Shown: positions 26,515-35,545, counted from the stretch's first letter. The stretch is 64,000 bases of DNA from Candidatus Ruthenibacterium merdavium (GCA_019119935.1 DWWA01000051.1:1-64000); one strand, 5' to 3'. Notes: a model not told the origin generated them from the letters alone. Numbers and translations: made by a program.

Positions 26515-27417
26515 ATGAGTGAAAATATCAATCACAGACAAATTCACTGGTTCCCCGGTCACATGATGAAAACCCTGCGCGTGATGGAGGCAAGTATTCG
26601 TCAGGTGGACGTGGTGCTGGAACTGCTCGATGCGCGCATTCCGCACAGCAGCATGAACCCGGAAATTGAGCGGATTGCGGCTGCAAAACCGCGGCTTTAC
26701 CTGCTCAATAAAGCGGATTTGGCCGACCCGAATATCACGGCGGCATGGGTGCGCTATTTTAAAAATCTCGGCTGCGGCTGTGTCGCGATTACATCGAAAA
26801 ACAGAAGCGGCATTGCGGCCATCAAAAAAGCGATTGACACCGAGCTGGACGAGTTGCTTTCCCGCCGCGCCGACCGTGGCATGCTGGGCGCAAAAATTCG
26901 CATTATGGTAACAGGAATTCCGAACGTCGGAAAATCAACCTTCATCAACGCGTTTACCGGCTCCAACCGTGTGCAGGCGGCTGACCGTCCCGGCGTGACG
27001 CGCGGCAAGCAATGGGTGAACGCGGGTGAGTATGAACTGCTCGACATGCCCGGTGTGCTTTGGAAAAAGTTTGAGTCGGATGATGTCGCGTCCAATCTGG
27101 CATTCATCGGTTCGATTAAAGACGATATTCTCGATGTGGAAGAAATTGCGATGCGCCTGCTGGCGCAGCTGCAAAACACCTGTCCCGACCGTTTGGAAGA
27201 ACGCTACCGTCTGTCAAAAGACGACTTGGCGCTTGATGCTTATGACCTTTTGGAATGCATCGGCCGCAAGCGCGGCATGATGATGAGCGGCGGCGTTGTC
27301 AACACAGAGCGTGCGGCGCAGATGCTGGTAGACGAATTCCGCGCCAGCAAACTGGGAAGAATGTCGCTGGAAAAACCGACAAGGCCGGAAAAATCGGAGG
27401 ATGCGCAGGATGAATGA
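26515..27417 (+). CDS. rbgA: Ribosome biogenesis GTPase RbgA (YlqF)
   Basis: RbgA is a circularly permuted GTPase needed for late 50S assembly. The 300-residue product shows the permuted order: NKADLAD (G4) comes first, then GIPNVGKSTFIN (G1) and DMPGVLW (G3), with a C-terminal helical domain of the YlqF type. The start ATG 26515 has AGGGATGA upstream, 6 bases after the lepB stop. It overlaps rnhB by 8 bases. Confidence 0.96.
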   Translation: MSENINHRQIHWFPGHMMKTLRVMEASIRQVDVVLELLDARIPHSSMNPEIERIAAAKPRLYLLNKADLADPNITAAWVRYFKNLGCGCVAITSKNRSGIAAIKKAIDTELDELLSRRADRGMLGAKIRIMVTGIPNVGKSTFINAFTGSNRVQAADRPGVTRGKQWVNAGEYELLDMPGVLWKKFESDDVASNLAFIGSIKDDILDVEEIAMRLLAQLQNTCPDRLEERYRLSKDDLALDAYDLLECIGRKRGMMMSGGVVNTERAAQMLVDEFRASKLGRMSLEKPTRPEKSEDAQDE

Positions 27418-28012
27418 ACTGTATCAGTTTGACGAACAGATGCGCGCTGTGCACGGTGCGATTGCCGGAGTGGACGAAGCGGGGCGCGGGCCTTTATGCG
27501 GGCCAGTGTGTGCGGCGGCGGTTGTTTTAAACCCCGACTGTCTGCCCGAAGGGCTGAACGATTCCAAAAAGCTTTCGGAAAAAAAGCGTGAGGCGCTGTT
27601 TGATGAGATTTGCCAAAAAGCGATTGCTTATCATATTGTGATGGTGGGCCCGGAAGTGATTGACGAAAAAAATATTCTGGGTGCAACGATGTTGGGAATG
27701 AAGCAGGCGGTAGAAGGATTGCAGGGAAAAGCACAGTATGTGCTGATTGACGGAAACCGCTGCCCCGAGTTAGACATCCCGTGCGAAGCGGTAGTGAAAG
27801 GCGATGCAAAATCAGCCAGCGTTGCCGCGGCCTCGGTTTTGGCGAAGGTATCGCGTGACCGTCTGATGACGGAGCTTGCAAAAGAGTATCCGCAGTACGC
27901 GCTGGAAAAGCACAAGGGCTATCCGACCAAACTGCATTATGAGCTTTTAGACCGGTACGGTGTGGCACCCATTTACCGCAAAAGCTTTTTGAAAAAGCGC
28001 GGGTACGTTTGA
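27410..28012 (+). CDS. rnhB: Ribonuclease HII
   Basis: RNase HII removes RNA from RNA-DNA hybrids and single ribonucleotides from DNA. The 200-residue enzyme has GVDEAGRGPLCGPV (catalytic Asp-Glu pair), LNDSKKLSEKKRE and GDAKSASVAAASVLAKVSRD, all standard for the family. ATG 27410 is preferred because GGAGG lies 9 bases upstream; the in-frame ATG at 27401 abuts that site. It overlaps rbgA at its start, and its TGA overlaps the ATG of yraN. Confidence 0.96.
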   Translation: MNELYQFDEQMRAVHGAIAGVDEAGRGPLCGPVCAAAVVLNPDCLPEGLNDSKKLSEKKREALFDEICQKAIAYHIVMVGPEVIDEKNILGATMLGMKQAVEGLQGKAQYVLIDGNRCPELDIPCEAVVKGDAKSASVAAASVLAKVSRDRLMTELAKEYPQYALEKHKGYPTKLHYELLDRYGVAPIYRKSFLKKRGYV

Positions 28013-28368
28013 TGGATGCGCGCACGCTGGGGGCTTACGGGGAAAGCTTGGCGGCGGCATATTACCGCAAGCAGGGCTTTGACATTGTGGCCGCGAACTA
28101 CCGCACCCGTATGGGCGAGGTGGATTTAATTGTGGCGAGTCGAAAACTTCTTGTATTTGTGGAAGTAAAAACAAGAAGCCGCGGTGCGCTTGCGCCGGGG
28201 CGGTGTTCCGTGACAAAGACAAAGCAAAAGCGTATTATCGCCGCGGCTAAAGCGTATCTTGCCGCCCATCCTGAGTGGGACTGCGCCATGCGCTTTGACG
28301 TGTATGAAGTGACGCGGCAGGAAAACACGGTACAAGAGGTTTGCATTGAAAATGCCTTTATGGTATAG
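28012..28368 (+). CDS. yraN: YraN family protein (UPF0102)
   Basis: This is a 118-residue protein with the endonuclease-like fold of the UPF0102 family: GAYGESLAAAYYRKQG, RMGEVDLIV and VFVEVKTRS, the last two holding the PD-(D/E)xK-like residues. The biological role is not firmly established. The usual partner rnhB is directly upstream with an ATGA overlap. The thrC promoter lies inside its last codons. Confidence 0.9.
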   Translation: MDARTLGAYGESLAAAYYRKQGFDIVAANYRTRMGEVDLIVASRKLLVFVEVKTRSRGALAPGRCSVTKTKQKRIIAAAKAYLAAHPEWDCAMRFDVYEVTRQENTVQEVCIENAFMV

Positions 28369-28369
28369 T
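28341..28369 (+). promoter_or_regulatory. Sigma-A promoter of thrC
   Basis: TTGCAT (28341-28346) and TATAGT (28364-28369) are 17 bases apart, overlapping the end of yraN and implying a leader of about 180 bases. Confidence 0.65.
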
Positions 28370-28375
28370 GAAAGA

Positions 28376-28540
28376 GAATCTGAATTAAACGGGTTCAGAT
28401 GGGAGCTTGTGAAAAGGTGAAAGGGCAAAAGCTGTTTTGCCGTGCAATGCTCCGACGGGAAAGTAAACAAGGCTTTAAGCAGCGGCGAAAGAACGGTCAG
28501 GGGTGGCTGTCAGCCGCAAAAAAAGCCGCAGTGACAACGA
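28376..28540 (+). other. Structured thrC leader RNA of unassigned class
   Basis: Several stems can form: TCTGAA/TTCAGA (28379-28384 with 28394-28399); GGAGC/GCTCC (28402-28406 with 28449-28453), enclosing GGCAAAA/TTTTGCC (28424-28430 with 28435-28441); and GCGGC at 28482-28486, which can pair with either of two GCCGC copies (28513-28517 or 28525-28529) separated by seven A. Two competing partners suggest a switch or attenuator. It shows no T-box or other class signature that I could match, and no threonine-rich leader peptide. Confidence 0.45.
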
Positions 28541-28555
28541 GGGGAGTGCAAAACA

Positions 28556-30001
28556 ATGGAATACCGCAGCACACGAGGAAACGAGCAAAAGGTCAGCGCA
28601 GCGAAAGCCATTACAACGGGCCTTGCGCCGGACGGCGGGCTGTATGTACCTTGTGAGTTTCCGAAAATGCAAGCCGATTTATCCGGCTTGACGTATGAGC
28701 AAACCGCCGTAGAAGTTTTGAAGCTGTTTTTAACGGATTATGCGCCGGAATTTTTGGCCGATGCCGCTCAAAAAGCTTATGGCTCTTTTGGCGGCGGCGC
28801 GGGGAAAACCGTGCAGACCGACGGATGCGGAACTTTTTTGGAGCTTTGGCACGGGCCTACCTGCGCATTTAAAGATTATGCGCTTCAATTGATGCCGCAT
28901 TTGCTGGTAGAGGGCAAAAAGATGCTCCATGATGAGCGACTGACCCATATCTTGGTGGCGACCTCCGGCGATACCGGCAAGGCGGCGCTGGCCGGGTACG
29001 CGGGCTTAGACGGCATTCGCATTTCTGTTTTTTACCCGCAGGACGGCACAAGCCGGATTCAGGAACTGCAAATGGTGACGCAGACGGGAGAAAACGTCGG
29101 TGTATACGCTGTGAAAGGCAATTTTGACGACGCACAAAGCGGTGTGAAACGCGCATTTGGCAACAAAGCCCTTGCGGAGGAGCTGGCGAAAAACGGAGCG
29201 TACCTCTCCAGCGCAAACTCCATCAACTGGGGCAGATTGGCGCCGCAGATTGTTTATTACTTTTATTGTTATGAGCAGCTTGTAGGGCAAGGTGCTGTCA
29301 CGCGCGGCCAAGCGGTGGATTTCTGTGTTCCCACCGGAAATTTCGGCGATATTCTGGCAGGCTGGTATGCAAAGCAGATGGGCCTTCCCGTGGGGCGCTT
29401 GATTTGCGCTTCCAACGAAAATGATGTGCTTACAGAGTTTTTGTCCACGGGCGTTTACAATGCGCGCCGTCCGTTTTATAAAACGGAAAGCCCGTCGATG
29501 GATATTTTGGTGTCGTCCAATTTGGAGCGCCTTTTGTATCATGTTACTGGGGATGCCGCGCAGGTGAAAGCGTGGATGGAGCAGCTTGCGAAGGAAGGGC
29601 ACTATGAAGTGGGGCCCGAAGTGCTCGCAGAAATTCAAAAAACATTTGCTTGTGCGAGTGTGGATGCCGCAGGTGCTGCAAAGGAAATTGCGCGCGTTTA
29701 CCACGAGGCAAATTATTTGATGGACCCGCACACCGCTGTGGCGTGCGCCGCTGCGCGTGAGAGAGCAGGGGAGAATTTGTGTGTGGTGCTGTCGACGGCA
29801 AGCCCGTATAAATTCCCGGTGAGTGTGCTGAGCGCCCTTGAACAAGCCGTGCCGCAGGATGAGTTTTCCGCGCTGGAACAGCTGGAAAAGTACAGCGGCC
29901 TGCCTGCACCCGAGGCGCTGAAATCGCTGAAAAATGCGCCGGTTCGCTTTGACCGCACGATTGAAAAAGAAGAAATTTTGACCGTGGCACGCGGAGAATA
30001 A
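28556..30001 (+). CDS. thrC: Threonine synthase
   Basis: This PLP enzyme converts O-phosphohomoserine to threonine. The 481-residue product has the ThrC N-terminal domain (GLAPDGGLYVP), the PLP Lys in HGPTCAFKDYALQ, and the phosphate-binding SGDTGKAAL and PTGNFGDILAG loops. The length fits the longer ThrC class. The ribosome site GGGGAG is about 10 bases before ATG 28556. It stands alone, without hom or thrB, after a 180-base structured leader, so regulation by the leader is plausible. Confidence 0.95.
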   Translation: MEYRSTRGNEQKVSAAKAITTGLAPDGGLYVPCEFPKMQADLSGLTYEQTAVEVLKLFLTDYAPEFLADAAQKAYGSFGGGAGKTVQTDGCGTFLELWHGPTCAFKDYALQLMPHLLVEGKKMLHDERLTHILVATSGDTGKAALAGYAGLDGIRISVFYPQDGTSRIQELQMVTQTGENVGVYAVKGNFDDAQSGVKRAFGNKALAEELAKNGAYLSSANSINWGRLAPQIVYYFYCYEQLVGQGAVTRGQAVDFCVPTGNFGDILAGWYAKQMGLPVGRLICASNENDVLTEFLSTGVYNARRPFYKTESPSMDILVSSNLERLLYHVTGDAAQVKAWMEQLAKEGHYEVGPEVLAEIQKTFACASVDAAGAAKEIARVYHEANYLMDPHTAVACAAARERAGENLCVVLSTASPYKFPVSVLSALEQAVPQDEFSALEQLEKYSGLPAPEALKSLKNAPVRFDRTIEKEEILTVARGE

Positions 30002-30030
30002 ACGCAAGCGTGAATGCCGATAGCATAAGT

Positions 30031-30059
30031 AAAAAGCCGGACGCATGAAGCGTCCGGCT
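30031..30059 (-). terminator. Intrinsic terminator of the DUF1540 gene
   Basis: A perfect AGCCGGACGC/GCGTCCGGCT stem has its T-run on the minus strand (A-run at 30031-30035). The same hairpin lies 30 bases after thrC but has no T-run in that direction. Confidence 0.8.
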
Positions 30060-30064
30060 CTGCA

Positions 30065-30226
30065 TCAGGTATGCTTGTAAGTGTCACACATGGTTTCTTC
30101 TCCCAAAATCGCCATGCGGTTTTTTACCTTAATGCTGTTGGCGGTGCAGCAGCTGTGCCCGTCATTATGAATACAGTTTTTTACTTCACAACAAATACCG
30201 TTCAGTTTTTTTGTTTCGTTTTGCAT
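30065..30226 (-). CDS. DUF1540 small cysteine-rich protein
   Basis: This is a 53-residue protein with six Cys (12, 13, 18, 26, 27, 47) and the DUF1540 pattern C-x(5)-NC-x-HN..C-x-A..I.V. Proteins of this family are common in spore-forming Firmicutes and probably bind metal; their role is unknown. The start ATG at 30226 has a perfect AGGAGG upstream on the minus strand. It is monocistronic and divergent from the following phosphoesterase gene. Confidence 0.85.
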   Translation of the reverse strand: MQNETKKLNGICCEVKNCIHNDGHSCCTANSIKVKNRMAILGEETMCDTYKHT

Positions 30227-30287
30227 GTTCAACGCCTCCTTTGCTCTTATTCTGCGTGCATAACGGCTGAAATATGCAGGGGGTTTT

Positions 30288-30965
30288 ATGGCAATTTTTG
30301 TAATTGGTGATTTGCATCTTTCCATGGACGGGAAAAAGACCATGGAGGTGTTTCCGGGCTGGGAGCATTATATGCAGCGTCTGGAGGAAAACTGGCGCGC
30401 TGCCGTGCAGCCGGAAGACTTGGTGGTGTTGCTCGGAGACACTTCGTGGGCGATGTCCTTGCAGGAAACTTTGCAGGACTTTGCGTTTTTGCACACGCTT
30501 CCCGGAAAAAAGCTTCTTCTCAAAGGCAACCACGACTACTGGTGGACGACCATGGCGAAGATGGAGCGTTTTTTTGCCGAGCAGGGCTGGAATGACTTTG
30601 CCTTTTTACATAATAACTGCGTCATGCACGACGGCGTTGCCCTGTGCGGCACAAGAAGCTGGATGTTCGATGCGAGTGCGCCGCAGGATGAAAAGGTAAT
30701 GGCGCGCGAATGCGGGCGGCTGCGCATGTCGCTGCAAGCCGCGGGTGAAGCAGAAAAAATTGTATTTTTGCACTATCCGCCCATTTACCCGAACGCAAAT
30801 GCCGAAGAAGTGGTGGCGCTGCTGCATGAATACGGCGTAAAACGCTGTTTTTACGGACATTTGCACGGCGGTTCCATCCGATATGCGGTGCAGGGAAGGG
30901 TAGATGGCATTGAATATCGGCTTGTGAGCGCCGATTCTTTGAGATTTTGTCCTGTAAAAATTTGA
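30288..30965 (+). CDS. Calcineurin-like metallophosphoesterase
   Basis: This is a 225-residue cytoplasmic phosphoesterase with all dinuclear metal motifs: GDLHLS, GDTSWAM, GNHDYWW, HYPP and GHLHG. It matches a small clostridial family often annotated as serine/threonine phosphatase-like, but the substrate is not known. ATG 30288 has CAGGGGG upstream. It is divergent from the DUF1540 gene and separated from tig by its own promoter. Confidence 0.88.
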   Translation: MAIFVIGDLHLSMDGKKTMEVFPGWEHYMQRLEENWRAAVQPEDLVVLLGDTSWAMSLQETLQDFAFLHTLPGKKLLLKGNHDYWWTTMAKMERFFAEQGWNDFAFLHNNCVMHDGVALCGTRSWMFDASAPQDEKVMARECGRLRMSLQAAGEAEKIVFLHYPPIYPNANAEEVVALLHEYGVKRCFYGHLHGGSIRYAVQGRVDGIEYRLVSADSLRFCPVKI

Positions 30966-30992
30966 TTTATAGTAGCAATCTTAAAAAGTTTG

Positions 30993-31001
30993 TGCTATAA
31001 T
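30993..31001 (+). promoter_or_regulatory. Extended -10 promoter of tig
   Basis: TGC-TATAAT (30993-31001) lies 35 bases before the tig start; no good -35 is visible at the expected distance. Confidence 0.5.
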
Positions 31002-31036
31002 GATTCAATGTAAGTTTCAATATTGGAGGAAAAACC

Positions 31037-32407
31037 ATGAAGCTCGTTAAAAATGAAAAACTGGAAAACAATCGTCATGAACTGCAATTTTCCATTGACG
31101 CCGAGACTTTCAATGCCGCTGTAAACGAGGCATTCAAGCGCGAGGCCGCTAAGTATAACATCCCCGGCTTCCGCAAAGGAAAAGCTCCCCGTCACATGAT
31201 TGAAAAAATGTTCGGTGCGGACGTGTTCCACTATCCCGCAATCAACGACCTGTTCCCGGCAGCTTACGATGCAGCTGTCAAAGAGAGCGGCATTGAGCCT
31301 GTTGACCGTCCGGAAGCGGAAGTTGTTTCTTCCAGCACAGAGGACGGCGCGGTTCTGAAAGTGGCCGTTACCGTAAAGCCGGAAGTGAAAATCGGCAAAT
31401 ACACCGGTTTAAAAGCAACCAAGAAGGCCAATACTGTCGAGGACACAGACGTTGACGCTGAGATCGACCGTATGCGTGAGCGCAATGCGCGCATCGTTCC
31501 CCGCGAGGGCAAAGCCGAGAGCGGCGATACCGCAGTCATCGACTTTGAGGGCTTTATCGACGGCGTTGCTTTCAACGGCGGCAAAGGCGAAGAGTTCCCC
31601 TTGGTGCTCGGCTCCGGCCAGTTCATCCCCGGCTTCGAGGATCAGGTGATCGGCCATGAGGCAGGCGAGGAGTTTGACGTAAACGTCAGCTTCCCCGAGG
31701 AGTATCAGGCAGCGGAGCTTGCCGGCAAGCCCGCTGTGTTTAAAGTGAAGATTCACGAAGTCAAGGCGAAAGAGCTGCCCGCTGCCGACGATGAGTTTGC
31801 AAAAGACGTTTCCGAGTACGACACGCTGGATGAGCTGAAAGCCAACATCCGCAAGGGCATGGAAGAGCAGAACGAAAGCCGCAATGAGCTGGAAGTGGAA
31901 AATGCTTTGGTGGATCAGATTGTCGAGAGCATGGAGGCTGATATTCCGGCCTGCATGATTGAAACCCGTATCGACGAGATGGTGCGCGATTTCGAGTTCC
32001 GTTTGCAGCAGCAGGGCTTGAAGCTGAAAGATTACCTGAAGTACATCGGCGGCGACGAAGCAAAGTTCCGCGAGGGCTTCAAAGAGCAGGCGGAAAAGCA
32101 AGTGAAGATCCGTTTGGCTTTGGAGAAAGTTGTGGAGCTGGAGAAGATCGAAGCCAGCGACGAGGATTTCGACAAAGAAGTAAACCGCATTGCCGAGGCT
32201 TACAAGATGGAAGCGGACAAAGTGCGCGCCATTGTGCCTGAGGCAGAGGTGAGAAAAGATTTGGCTGTGAACAAAGCGATTGACTTCATTAAGTCCAACG
32301 CAAAAGTAACAGCGGAAAAAGCGACCAAGGCGAAGAGAACCACAAAGAAAGCTGCGGCCGCAAAAGCGGAAAAGACCCAAGAGAATACCGAAGAAACAGC
32401 GGAATAA
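31037..32407 (+). CDS. tig: Trigger factor (ribosome-associated chaperone)
   Basis: Trigger factor binds nascent chains at the ribosome exit tunnel. The 456-residue product has the ribosome-binding domain with the signature GFRKGKAPR, the FKBP-type PPIase domain (about 150-245, GDTAVIDFEGFIDGVAF..FPLVLGSGQFIPGFE), and the helical C-terminal domain. An unusual Lys/Ala/Thr-rich tail of about 40 residues (KATKAKRTTKKAAAAKAEK) ends the protein. The start ATG 31037 has GGAGG upstream. It precedes clpP and clpX as in many bacteria. Confidence 0.96.
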   Translation: MKLVKNEKLENNRHELQFSIDAETFNAAVNEAFKREAAKYNIPGFRKGKAPRHMIEKMFGADVFHYPAINDLFPAAYDAAVKESGIEPVDRPEAEVVSSSTEDGAVLKVAVTVKPEVKIGKYTGLKATKKANTVEDTDVDAEIDRMRERNARIVPREGKAESGDTAVIDFEGFIDGVAFNGGKGEEFPLVLGSGQFIPGFEDQVIGHEAGEEFDVNVSFPEEYQAAELAGKPAVFKVKIHEVKAKELPAADDEFAKDVSEYDTLDELKANIRKGMEEQNESRNELEVENALVDQIVESMEADIPACMIETRIDEMVRDFEFRLQQQGLKLKDYLKYIGGDEAKFREGFKEQAEKQVKIRLALEKVVELEKIEASDEDFDKEVNRIAEAYKMEADKVRAIVPEAEVRKDLAVNKAIDFIKSNAKVTAEKATKAKRTTKKAAAAKAEKTQENTEETAE

Positions 32408-32514
32408 TCGTTTTGCCGAACCGCGGCGCCCCCAAAAAGGGAGCGTCGCTGCGGCGGACGTTTTATCGTGTGAGCGGCGGTGCAAAGCTTTTTGTTTCAA
32501 AAAGAGTGCCTGCA

Positions 32515-32545
32515 CCGGTGCAGTTGTCGATTCACCGGGCTTTTT
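32515..32545 (+). terminator. Probable terminator after tig
   Basis: CCGGTG (32515-32520) pairs with CACCGG (32533-32538), followed by GC and five T. A second G/C-rich stem with a GGCGCCCCC arm lies at about 32423-32455. Confidence 0.55.
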
Positions 32546-32566
32546 CGTGGACGATATCGAATTTTG

Positions 32567-32596
32567 CCCGATACATGCCAGTCGGCGTGTATCGGG
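32567..32596 (+). promoter_or_regulatory. Stable hairpin in the clpP leader
   Basis: CCCGATACA (32567-32575) pairs with TGTATCGGG (32588-32596), with inner GCC/GGC pairs. It ends about 20 bases before the clpP ribosome site and has no T-run. It could be a leader structure or an inverted-repeat operator. No CtsR heptad pair is seen. Confidence 0.45.
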
Positions 32597-32626
32597 TAAT
32601 TGATTATTACCATTGGAGGTTCTTGT

Positions 32627-33217
32627 ATGAGCTTAGTGCCTTATGTTGTAGAACAGACTGCCCGCGGAGAGCGTTCTTATGATATCTTTTCGCGTTTGTT
32701 GAACGACCGCATCATTATGCTGTCGGAAGAAGTGAATAATACGACTGCCAGCTTGATTGTGGCGCAGCTGTTGTATTTGGAAGGCCAAGACCCCGATAAG
32801 GACATCAGCTTGTATATCAACAGCCCGGGCGGTTCCATTACGGCGGGTATGGCGATTTACGATACGATGAACTATATCAAGTGTGACGTTTCCACCATTT
32901 GCATCGGCATGGCGGCTTCGATGGGTGCATTCCTTCTGGCTGCCGGCGCAAAGGGAAAACGCATGGCGCTGCCGAACAGTGAGATTATGATTCACCAGCC
33001 GCTCATCAGCGGCGGCGGACTGCAGGGGCAGACGACGGATATTAAAATTCATACGGATCATCTTGTGCGCACTCGTGAAAAGATGAACACCATTTTGGCG
33101 CAGCGCACCGGAAAAACCGTGGAGCAAATTGCCTTGGATACTGAGCGCGACAACTACCTGAGCGCGCAGGAGGCAATGGAATACGGCTTGATTGACTCTG
33201 TGATTACAAGCCGTTAA
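32627..33217 (+). CDS. clpP: ATP-dependent Clp protease proteolytic subunit
   Basis: ClpP forms the tetradecameric serine protease core used by ClpX and other Clp ATPases. The 196-residue product has the catalytic triad Ser98 (GMAASMG), His123 (MIHQP) and Asp171 (LDTERDNY), and the short N-terminal propeptide. ATG 32627 has GGAGG 7 bases upstream; an ATG at 32600 is in frame but unsupported. clpX follows after 12 bases. Confidence 0.97.
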   Translation: MSLVPYVVEQTARGERSYDIFSRLLNDRIIMLSEEVNNTTASLIVAQLLYLEGQDPDKDISLYINSPGGSITAGMAIYDTMNYIKCDVSTICIGMAASMGAFLLAAGAKGKRMALPNSEIMIHQPLISGGGLQGQTTDIKIHTDHLVRTREKMNTILAQRTGKTVEQIALDTERDNYLSAQEAMEYGLIDSVITSR

Positions 33218-33229
33218 GTGAGGGATTTT

Positions 33230-34525
33230 ATGCCACAAAAACGCAATAAAGACAAAGACATGATCTGTAATTTCTGCGGGAAATCACAGGCAGATGTCGA
33301 ACGAATGATCATCGGTCCGGGCGTGAATATTTGTAATGAATGCATCGAGCTTTGCTACTCTTTGCTCGATGAAGAAGGCAAGCCCGATGTTCAGCGCAGA
33401 AAACAAGCGGCGCACCGCGCGGCTGCACCGGCTCGTCAGGATGTGCGCATTTTGACTCCGGCGCAAATTAAAGAAGGTTTGGATCAATACGTGATTGGGC
33501 AGGATTCCGCAAAAGTTGTTTTGGCGGTGTCGGTGTACAATCATTACAAACGTATTTTGTCCGGTGAACAAGGCGATGTAGACCTGCAAAAGAGCAATGT
33601 TCTTTTGCTTGGCCCCTCCGGCGTCGGCAAAACACTTTTGGCGCAAACGCTGGCAAAGATGCTGAATGTTCCCTTTGCCATCGCTGATGCAACCACTTTG
33701 ACGGAAGCGGGCTATGTCGGTGAGGACGTCGAGAATATCCTTTTAAAATTGATTCAAGCGGCTGATTTTGACATTGAGCGCGCCGAAAAGGGTATTATTT
33801 ATATTGACGAAATTGATAAGATTACCCGAAAAAGTGAAAATCCCTCTACGACACGTGATGTAGGCGGTGAGGGCGTACAGCAGGCTTTGCTGAAAATTTT
33901 GGAGGGTACTGTCAGCAACGTTCCGCCGCAGGGCGGCCGCAAACATCCGCAGCAGGAGTTTATTCAAATTAACACAAAAAACATCCTGTTCATTTGCGGC
34001 GGTGCGTTTGAAGGCTTGGAAAAGCATATCCAAAAACGCACGGAGCAGTCTTCGATGGGCTTTGGAAGCCAGCTGAAAAAGAGCGCAGAAGAGCAAAAGA
34101 AAGAGCTTTTGCGCCTCGTTGAACCGCACGACTTAGTCAAATTCGGCTTGATCCCCGAATTGATTGGCCGTATTCCGGTGGTGACGGTGCTCGATGCACT
34201 TGATGAGGATGCGCTGGTTCGTGTTTTGCAGGAGCCGAAAAACAGCCTTGTCAAGCAGTATCAAACACTGATGAAGATGGATCAAGTGGAGCTGGACTTC
34301 ACAGAGCCTGCGCTGCATGAAGTGGCGAAAAAGGCAATTGCCCTGAAAAGCGGTGCGCGCGGTTTGCGCAGCGTGATGGAGCAGGCGCTCATTTCTGTGA
34401 TGTTTGATATTCCGAGTGACCCGACCATCCGAAAAGTGACCGTGACAGAAAAGACGATCAACGGCGGAAAGCCGGAAATTGAGCACGGTGTACCGGCGGT
34501 GCGTTACAGCGAAAAAGAAGAATAA
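33230..34525 (+). CDS. clpX: ATP-dependent Clp protease ATP-binding subunit ClpX
   Basis: ClpX unfolds substrates and feeds them to ClpP. The 431-residue product has the N-terminal zinc-binding domain (C13, C16, C35, C38), the AAA+ module with GPSGVGKT Walker A and [11 protein letters not shown]alker B, and the LGF-type ClpP-binding loop equivalent near [12 protein letters not shown] 33230 has GAGGGAT upstream; GTG 33218 is in frame but less likely. It is followed by a strong terminator. Confidence 0.97.
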   Translation: MPQKRNKDKDMICNFCGKSQADVERMIIGPGVNICNECIELCYSLLDEEGKPDVQRRKQAAHRAAAPARQDVRILTPAQIKEGLDQYVIGQDSAKVVLAVSVYNHYKRILSGEQGDVDLQKSNVLLLGPSGVGKTLLAQTLAKMLNVPFAIADATTLTEAGYVGEDVENILLKLIQAADFDIERAEKGIIYIDEIDKITRKSENPSTTRDVGGEGVQQALLKILEGTVSNVPPQGGRKHPQQEFIQINTKNILFICGGAFEGLEKHIQKRTEQSSMGFGSQLKKSAEEQKKELLRLVEPHDLVKFGLIPELIGRIPVVTVLDALDEDALVRVLQEPKNSLVKQYQTLMKMDQVELDFTEPALHEVAKKAIALKSGARGLRSVMEQALISVMFDIPSDPTIRKVTVTEKTINGGKPEIEHGVPAVRYSEKEE

Positions 34526-34602
34526 TTCTTTCTGTTTTGCATCTTTCTTTCGCTTTCGCTGAGCGCGAAGCGGAATGATTTATTTTATCCTACAAATCAA
34601 AG

Positions 34603-34651
34603 ACGCCATGTGCGGCCCAGAGATTCTCTGTGTTTGCACATGGCGTTTTTT
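34603..34651 (+). terminator. Intrinsic terminator after clpX
   Basis: ACGCCATGTGC (34603-34613) pairs with GCACATGGCGT (34636-34646), with an inner AGAG/CTCT hairpin, followed by a six-T run. Confidence 0.88.
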
Positions 34652-34717
34652 CGTGATAAATCATCAAAAATAAAAAGGAAAAGCAAATTGCCTTTTCGCC
34701 TGTTTTTCAAAAAGGCA

Positions 34718-35500
34718 TTAGAAAACAGGGGGGCCTGAGAGATAGACTGCACGCCGCTCCATTTGATTAAAACGAAGTTCAAACACCAGCCGCGGAACTT
34801 GCATTTCCCCGTTTAATGGGTCATAGACATAATAGTAAAACAGGTCAAACCCATATAATACCAGACAGTGGAGATTGCTGTAAGGACGGTATTCCATGCC
34901 GCTGTCGAACATGATCCAAGTGCGCTGGCTCTGTTGTACCGGAGCAAAATCAAGTGTTGCCCAAAAAACAACGGGAGTTCCTTGAGAAACCAACTGTTTT
35001 AAAACGAATGGCTCTGCACCGGTTAAATCAAAGGCGCGCAGCACAGAACCCTGCTCTTGCAGATATCGATTGGCTGCGGCGCAAAGCGGGGCGGCGAAGC
35101 AGTAATAGCCAAGCCCGGAGGCATCTCCGCAGTAAGTAAGGGAGGGGTCTCCCGAATAATAACCGTGCCAAGTACGCGCCAAAGGCGTAGTGGGAAGGTA
35201 GGTTTCTGAGATTTCCACTTTATCTGCCGGGTATCCGTAATATTGAAGCGCAATTGAAAGGCTGGTCGCTTCACAGCCGTTGGGAAGTTCGGGAAGCTGA
35301 AAAGTACCCTCCAAATTTAAAATGCGTGATGCAGCAGACAGTTCAGCGTCAAAAATGGATGTGTTTTCCAGCGATTGCAATAGACCAGGATGAGGCAAAG
35401 GGATTCCTAAACATAACATGAGCGTGGTGCAGAAAATGCAAAATAACATGCTTTTTGCACGGCGGAGCTTTGATTTTCGTTCTAATACGGCAGTATGCAT
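34718..35500 (-). CDS. Secreted or membrane-anchored C39-like cysteine peptidase
   Basis: This 260-residue protein has an N-terminal membrane segment (about residues 16-33). A C39_2-type papain-like domain follows: catalytic Cys76 in ELPNGCEATSLSIALQYYGY, His211 in SNLHCLVLYGFD and Asp227 in YDPLNG. Such proteins in Firmicutes are extracytoplasmic and their targets are generally unknown; they are distinct from the C39 leader peptidases fused to ABC exporters. ATG 35500 has AAAGGGGG 6-7 bases upstream, and a good promoter lies at 35546-35574. It is a single-gene unit on the minus strand. Confidence 0.82.
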   Translation of the reverse strand: MHTAVLERKSKLRRAKSMLFCIFCTTLMLCLGIPLPHPGLLQSLENTSIFDAELSAASRILNLEGTFQLPELPNGCEATSLSIALQYYGYPADKVEISETYLPTTPLARTWHGYYSGDPSLTYCGDASGLGYYCFAAPLCAAANRYLQEQGSVLRAFDLTGAEPFVLKQLVSQGTPVVFWATLDFAPVQQSQRTWIMFDSGMEYRPYSNLHCLVLYGFDLFYYYVYDPLNGEMQVPRLVFELRFNQMERRAVYLSGPPVF

Positions 35501-35545
35501 CAAAAGCCCCCTTTGCTCCAGCGATTTTCTTCGTGTTATTTCTTT

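Noticed and set aside
28376..28556. T-box or known amino-acid riboswitch before thrC
   Set aside because: The conserved T-box AGGGTGGNACCGCG box is absent, and the lysine, glycine, SAM and THF signatures that I tried do not match.
29006..30046. A 346-codon open frame opposite thrC
   Set aside because: Antisense to a clear threonine synthase and without family features.
31409..32515. A 368-codon open frame opposite tig
   Set aside because: Antisense frame produced by biased codons of trigger factor; low complexity and no start signal.
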